Of a DNA stretch of 64,000 nucleotides, positions 58,546 through 64,000 are shown piece by piece. This DNA comes from Vitis vinifera. Taxonomy: Eukaryota > Streptophyta > Magnoliopsida > Vitales > Vitaceae. Made by a program: the position numbers and the translations under genes. The stretch is from positions 7,517,001 through 7,581,000 of the forward strand of contig NC_081821.1 in NCBI RefSeq assembly GCF_030704535.1. The letters are read 5' to 3'. Each line of letters opens with the position of its first letter. Positions within the stretch are counted from its first letter, which is position 1. Under the pieces are notes generated by a model. It did not search any database. It had not been told where the DNA came from and saw nothing but the letters and a program-made list of their open reading frames with translations.

Positions 58546-60182
58546 TTTTTACTTATATTTTTTAAACACGTAATGAGCATTCTTTCATGCCTCATTGGAA
58601 TTAACCAATGTGAAGTGCTTTTAAAGAGAAATTAATCAAAATAGTTTTAAATGAAAAAAAAAAAAACAGCTAGAGTTTGATAATTTTTTTAAAAAAGCGC
58701 CTATAGTATAAAAACGTTATTTCTAAAGAAATAATATATATTTTATAAAATTTTAAAAATACTTTCAAAAAATATATAAAATCAATGTGCTTTATAAATA
58801 TAAACGGACAATTGTCTTTTGGATCCAATTGAGTCCAAAAATTAAGATTTTGCTCATAAAAATTGCATAATTGATAAAGAGGAAAAAACTAATATACTCT
58901 TCAAAACTATTTTCTACCTTGATAATTTTTTTTATCTTAATTTTTTTTAATAATTATTTTTAAAATTTATTATTTTTAGAAAACTAATTTTTTTTAAAAA
59001 TGTATTATAAAAACGTATCATTTAAAAAAAATAAATTTGACATATTTTTAGTTATTTTTTTATGTACATAATTTTAAAAATAATATTTTATAAGATGTTT
59101 GATTTTTAAATAATAATAATAATTTATTTTTATTTTTTTGGAAAATGGTGTATTTTTTTCCAAATCACTAAATTATATTAAAATTTATTGAGATTTGCAA
59201 AATAAATAAAATTTAAATTAATATTTTTCTATTTTTTTATAGTCAATAAAGGTCATTCTTTGAAAGATAAAAACTTTCGTATCTTTTTTCTCAATTTTCA
59301 CACTTTCTCTAGGTCTTAGGTTTAAATAGTGAACTTATACGAACCAAAACTTAATTTTTGGACCCGTCCAAAACACAATTATCTCTATAAAATCATGTTC
59401 ATTAATGTTTTGATTTATCACCAATTATTCAAAAAATACTTATAAGAAAAACATTTTCATTGAAAGTACTTATAATAAAAATATTATCAAACAGGGTATT
59501 ATAATGTATTTCATAGTATTTATCTTATAAATGTTTTTTATTAAAACATTTTATAGTTTTTTTAATTTTTAAAATTAGTTTTTGAAAAAAGAAAAATGTG
59601 GTGTTAAGCAAAATTTAAAAAATATTTTTAAAAAATGGAAAGTTGAATAAATAGAAAATCTTTTCAAAACTTATTGTTAAAAGTGTTTTTTGAAGTATTT
59701 TTCGTTGAAATCTTTTTCTCTAAAAACTTTTTTTTAAAAGAAAAACCATCAATTGAAATGTTTATCTTAAAAAACATTATTAACAAAAAAACAATTTTCA
59801 AGTTTTTAAAAATAAATTTTAAATTTTTTCAGAAACCATAATTTTCTTTTATGTTAAAGGTGGTTTTTTTCTTAAAAAAATTATTGTGAAATATTCTATT
59901 AAGATACATGCATATCACACTTACGGCATGTGATTTTGGTCACAACATGGAGTTATTTTGAAGCTTAATTTATGTCTAGATGTTTTTTTTAAATTATATT
60001 ATTTTAGTGATAAACTCAATATCACTTTAAAACAATATAATTATTAAAAAAATGTGAATTTCCACACACTTAATAAAAATAATTACAAAATATGAATTTT
60101 TAAAAAATAATTCAAGTTTAATACATTTTTCATTACAATACTTATATCATTAAAAGATAGTACCTAAAGGGTCAAATGTAAT
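58546..60182. other. AT-rich intergenic spacer
   Basis: Nothing recognisable apart from A/T homopolymers and possible MITE debris. Confidence 0.5.
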
Positions 60183-62021
60183 TGTGGACCCCGCATTTCG
60201 GCTCAATGCATTTCCCACTCGATGGCGAAACTCGATTTTGATTTCGAAAAATTGATCTTTATTGATTAAGAAAAATGACTTGGAGTCGCCACTTATTTTT
60301 GTTTTATTTTTAAAGAGTAAACAAAATAACAAAGAAAAACCTTAAGTGTGACTCCTTATTTTGGAAAAGGCGATCTGTGAAAAACCGGATCGGGTTCGGG
60401 GGTTAGGTTACTTATCGGGAAGGTACGGTAAAGACCGTAGCACCCCTCTAAGCCCCTAAAGTCGGGTCTCTACTAATAAAATGAAGCTGACATGACAATC
60501 AATAGGAAAATCAATGGATACTAGAGTCGATTATGTACATATAGGAATCAAAACATGCATAGAGAATGACTAGAATAGGAACAGATGCATACCTGAGCCA
60601 CGAACGAGCGATGCGCTATCATAAAAGCAGAGTCAGTGCACAATATAGAGCACGAAATATATCACATGCATTACCAAACATAAATTAAAATTGTTCGCAG
60701 GAAAAACTAGCTTTTTGAAATTCATTTTGAAAATCGGAGTCTTAGAGATTATTTGAAAATTGGGTTTTTAGAAATTAAATATAAAAATGAGAATTTTAGA
60801 AATTAAATTTGAAAGGAATTGGAATTTCAGAGAACTAAGTTTGGGAATCGGAATTTTGAAGAATTATTTAAAGACGAAATTTTAATAAATAAATAAGTGG
60901 ATAAATAAATGAATGGAATAATAATAATGATGAAATTTTGGGAAATTATTTGGAGATGAGATTTTAAATGTATGAATAAGTGAATAAATAAATGAACGGG
61001 ATAATAATAATAACGAAAATAATCATTAAACAGTTGAATGTGAATAGTGGAATTTTTGAGATTGAAAATTAAATTCGGAAATCAGATTTTTCAAGAATTG
61101 AATTTTAATGATTTGAATTTTAAAAAGAAATAAATAAATAAATATGGAATAATAATAATAATAATAACAAAAATAATGGTTAAGCGAATGAACGTGAATA
61201 GTGGAATTTTTTTAGATTGAAAATTAAATTCGGAAGTAAGATTTTTGAATAATTAAACCTTAATGATTTGAATTTTTAAAAGCAATAAGTAAATAAATAT
61301 GGAATGATAATAATAATAACAAAAATAATGTTTAAACGAATGAACGTGAATAGTGGAATTTTTTAGATTGAAAATTAAATTCGAAAAAGGGAATTTTGAA
61401 AAATTGAACTTTAATTATTGGAATTTGTAAAATAAATTAATGGAATAATAATGCTAATTAACGGAAATAATATTTAAACGAACAAAATGAATAGTGAAAT
61501 TTTTGGGATTGAAAATTAAATTAGGACACTGGATTTTTGAAGAATTGGATTTTAATGATCAAAATAATAAATAAATATGGGGTAATAATACTAATTAACG
61601 AGAACAGTATTTAAACGAGTAAAAATGAATAGTGGAATTTTGGGATTAAAAGTTAAATTAGGACGCTAGATTTTTGAAGAATTGGATTTTAATGATCAAA
61701 AATAATAAATAAATATGGAGTAATAATACTAATTAATGAAAATAATATTTAAACGAGTAAAAATAAATAGTGAAATTTTTGGGATTAAAAGTTAAATTAG
61801 GACATCAGATTTTTTTAATAACTGAACTTGAATAATTTGAATTTTTAAATGAAATAATTAAATAAATATGGGATAATAATAATAACGATAATAAATAATA
61901 TTTAAACGGATGAAAGTGAATGATGGAATTTTTGAGATTGAATATTAAATTAGGAAGTCAAATTTTCGAATAACTAAACTTGAATGATTTGAATTTTTAA
62001 ATGAAATAATTAAATAAATAT

Positions 62022-62065
<44 letters not shown>

Positions 62066-63388
62066 TAAATAAACGAGTGTGAAAAATTGGAATTGTGGGA
62101 ATTGGAGATTAGAATTTGGAATCCGGAACTTGGAGGAATTATTTAAATGGGTACACAATAAACTAGAAACATACATAATAATAAATAAGTAAAAAGATAA
62201 AACTCATGTCTTATATGCTAACACCTGGACCATAAAGAGGCTTGGGGTTTTTTTATTGTTACCCCAAGAACATTCCTTTGGCTTGCACGTGGCCATTAAC
62301 TTTTTGCAACCAATTAAATAATCTTTTCCCTCACACTCTCCTTCTTCCACAAGAATTATTACAGAATTCCACAGTATTTATTTCTACAGAGATACACTAT
62401 ATATCACCAATCTTCAACATCAAAACTGAAAATATCAACTATGAAAACGACATCTGAACTGAACATGACAAAATCACCCAAAGATGCACACACAACATTC
62501 AACGTCAAACGCAAAAATTATATTAACTATCAAGGCAAGAGACGAGCTGAAAATGATAGAATCACCCACAGATGCCCACACTTCGCGGCCCCCGCAGCGT
62601 CGAAAACCGGGGGAAATTCAAAGACAACCAAGGCATATAGAATCATTTTTTTTTGCAGTGGAAGGCCGGGTTTCGAGCAAAATTACTTTTGAAGCCTGGA
62701 AACTCTGAAAAATCAAAAGCTAAAGCTTCTGCTCATATCCACCATTGAGGCAAGAAAGTGGAGAAGAAGGCAGAGCATGCATATATATATATGTAAAAGA
62801 AAACTGTTGGGTCTTGCCTCATTCCACAGATGCTGCCGGGAGGGGTTTCAAAAATCAAATGCAATGACGAGTCTACACTCGGGATATCCCAAAACAAGAA
62901 GCAAAAATGCACAAGTGGTCTCCAGATATCAAAGGGATCCGCAAGTGACTAAAAAAAAAAAAACAGAGGAAAACAGTTCAAAACAGGGGAGAAGCAAAAT
63001 AAATTAGAATCATACCTGAACCCAGAGAAGTCAGGGTGAGTGGATCCTCAGATCCTTTTCCTTTCTCGTTTTCCTCCCGGATATCTTCCTTCTTGCAACC
63101 TCTAAAATCCCTCAGCTTCCTCTGTTTTTCCCTCCGAGCTCCTCCTCTCTCCCCCCCGGATTCCCTTCCTTTCTCTCCTTCTTCTTTTCTCTCGTGTCTT
63201 CCTCAGCAAGCCAGCCGTATCCCCGTCCCATCTGCCAGCCCAAAAGCTCTGCCTTCTCCCCCCGTTTTCGCTTCCAGCCGTCCTCGGGTGGATAAAGAAA
63301 GCAGCAAAAAAGGAGAAAAAAAAAAGAAAATCAATGCAAAAAATGCAAAAAAAAAAAAAAAACCTGCCCCCAGTTGAGGGGGTCTACA
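60183..63388 (+). mobile_element. Probable long LTR of a retrotransposon (about 3.2 kb)
   Basis: It begins TGTGGACCCC and ends GGGGTCTACA, the TG..CA ends and short terminal inversion of a plant LTR (one mismatch in ten). Near the left end is a GC-balanced conserved-looking block (GACTTGGAGTCGCCACTTAT, GGGAAGGTACGGTAAAGACC, GTAGCACCCCTCTAAGCCCC) that I recall from dispersed repeats of many eudicots. The middle (61041-62130) is a tandem array. The right part (63036-63290) is C/T-rich, like an LTR promoter or leader. Only one LTR lies in the window, so target duplication and pairing cannot be checked. Very large LTRs suggest a Tat/Ogre-like Gypsy lineage, but that is inference. Confidence 0.45.
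61041..62130 (+). repeat. Tandem array, about 8 units of 137-158 bp
   Basis: Each unit contains GTGAATAGTGGAATTTTTGA, GATTGAAAATTAAATTCGGA and a (AATAAT)n block. Unit starts are near 61041, 61195, 61347, 61489, 61626, 61765 and 61917, then a divergent one near 62076. A longer (AAT)n microsatellite lies at about 62023-62063. The array is inside the putative LTR. Confidence 0.8.
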
Positions 63389-63398
63389 AATATGCCCC

Positions 63399-63490
63399 TC
63401 TTCGGTAGAGTTTACAAATGTAAGGAATATGAACACTAGAGTGAAAAGAAAGTGTGAATAATGAGTGTAATGAAGTGAACTCTACCGAAG
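63399..63490. repeat. 13-bp perfect inverted repeat (hairpin)
   Basis: CTTCGGTAGAGTT at 63399-63411 is matched by AACTCTACCGAAG at about 63478-63490, with a loop of roughly 65 bases. It lies just after the putative LTR end, where retroelement packaging or dimerisation signals may lie. Confidence 0.65.
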
Positions 63491-63837
63491 AACCAAAGAG
63501 ACCCCCACAGGGACACTAGTAAAATAAGAACTCACTCAAGCCAAACAGATGAACACAAAGGCTCTAACCCTAAAAGAAAAACGCATCTCAAAACGCCTCT
63601 AAGTTTGCATCAAGGATCCACACTTTCTCTAAGATGTCTCCAAAAGTGACCCAAGAGATCAACGTCAAAGATGAGTAACGGTCGAACCACCCTGGAGTAC
63701 GAGATGAATATGCGATAAACACCGGGTAACGAAGTGAGGAAAGCCGAGGACGAATGCAAGACCATGAAGGTAAGATGCGCAATGCCAGTGGACATGAACG
63801 CCAGGAGTTGTGACTCTGGATGACAAGGCCGACTCTA

Positions 63838-64000
63838 AGCACTAAACTGAGAAAATAAAAGCTCTGGAAGCCAAACCAAAAAGCTAACTCTAAACACTAA
63901 ACCAAGAAAATAAAAGCTCTGGAAGCCAAACCAAAAAAAAAAAATAACTCTAAAAGCTAAACTAGAAAACAACAGCTTTGGAAGCCAAACCAAAAGCTAA
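63838..64000. repeat. Tandem repeat of about 61 bp
   Basis: Nearly three units share CTCTGGAAGCCAAACCAAAA, then AGCTAACTCTAAACACTAAA, then CTGAGAAAATAAAAG. The array continues to the end of the window and may be longer. Confidence 0.75.

Larger units (their letters stand above)
63389..64000 (+). mobile_element. Probable retrotransposon leader region, cut by the window end
   Basis: Follows the putative LTR end. It has GC-balanced non-coding sequence, an inverted repeat at 63399-63490 and tandem repeats from 63838. No gag or pol coding sequence is reached. I do not recognise a primer-binding site with certainty. Confidence 0.35.

Noticed and set aside
61041..62130. CRISPR-like or regularly spaced repeat array
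   Set aside because: The units are directly adjacent degenerate 140-155 bp repeats in a plant genome, without repeat-spacer organisation.
62441..63377. Several open frames near the right end (for example 63036-63377)
   Set aside because: They fall in the putative LTR. Their composition is Ser/Pro or Lys rich from pyrimidine and A-rich DNA, and no retroelement or host domain appears.

Overview
The window is nuclear DNA of a flowering plant, most likely a woody eudicot such as grapevine (Vitis). The reasons are long AT-rich spliceosomal introns with GT..AG borders, plant-specific gene families (CrRLK1L receptor kinase, class II PTEN-like formin, plant LON/RING protein) and a heavy load of small DNA transposons, LINE and SINE debris. 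The species call is inference. No bacterial, CRISPR, organellar or viral gene cluster was seen.

Layout. 2.1-4.3 kb: a two-exon minus-strand gene for a small single-pass membrane protein, with a partial inverted copy of its promoter and first codons beside it (a foldback locus). 4.3-8.9 kb: a short intronless RING-H2 gene and a decayed tandem duplicate. The duplicate lacks the TATA-box segment and is split by a 525-bp hAT-like element with clean 8-bp target duplications and an internal tRNA-like sequence. 8.9-11.4 kb: AT-rich spacer with an approximately 200-bp tandem repeat. 11.5-23.2 kb: an 18-exon gene for a 486-residue TPR-RING-LON protein. 25.2-27.8 kb: an intronless CrRLK1L receptor kinase of 875 residues. 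27.8-33.3 kb: repeat-rich spacer. 33.4-34.3 kb: an intronless 326-residue polytopic membrane protein of unknown function. 36.8-55.3 kb: a 17-exon minus-strand class II formin of 1586 residues. 55.3-60.2 kb: AT-rich spacer with one GC-richer island. 60.2-64.0 kb: a probable long LTR of about 3.2 kb with internal tandem repeats, followed by the start of a retroelement leader that runs off the window.

Gene models were assembled by eye from splice sites, reading-frame continuity and family knowledge. The exon phases close without frameshift in all three spliced genes. The genes have no operon-like relationship. Two RING proteins lie close together (4.6 kb and 11.5 kb) but are unrelated in architecture. 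The receptor kinase (wall sensing) and the formin (actin nucleation) can both act in cell expansion, but adjacency is no evidence of a joint pathway.

The most unusual material is mobile DNA: the tRNA-containing hAT-like element; two micro-insertions (29 and 17 bp) with full target duplications that are extreme 5'-truncated LINE and SINE copies; and a LINE and SINE that share a similar 3' tail, which suggests a mobilisation partnership. I found no convincing undescribed multi-gene system.
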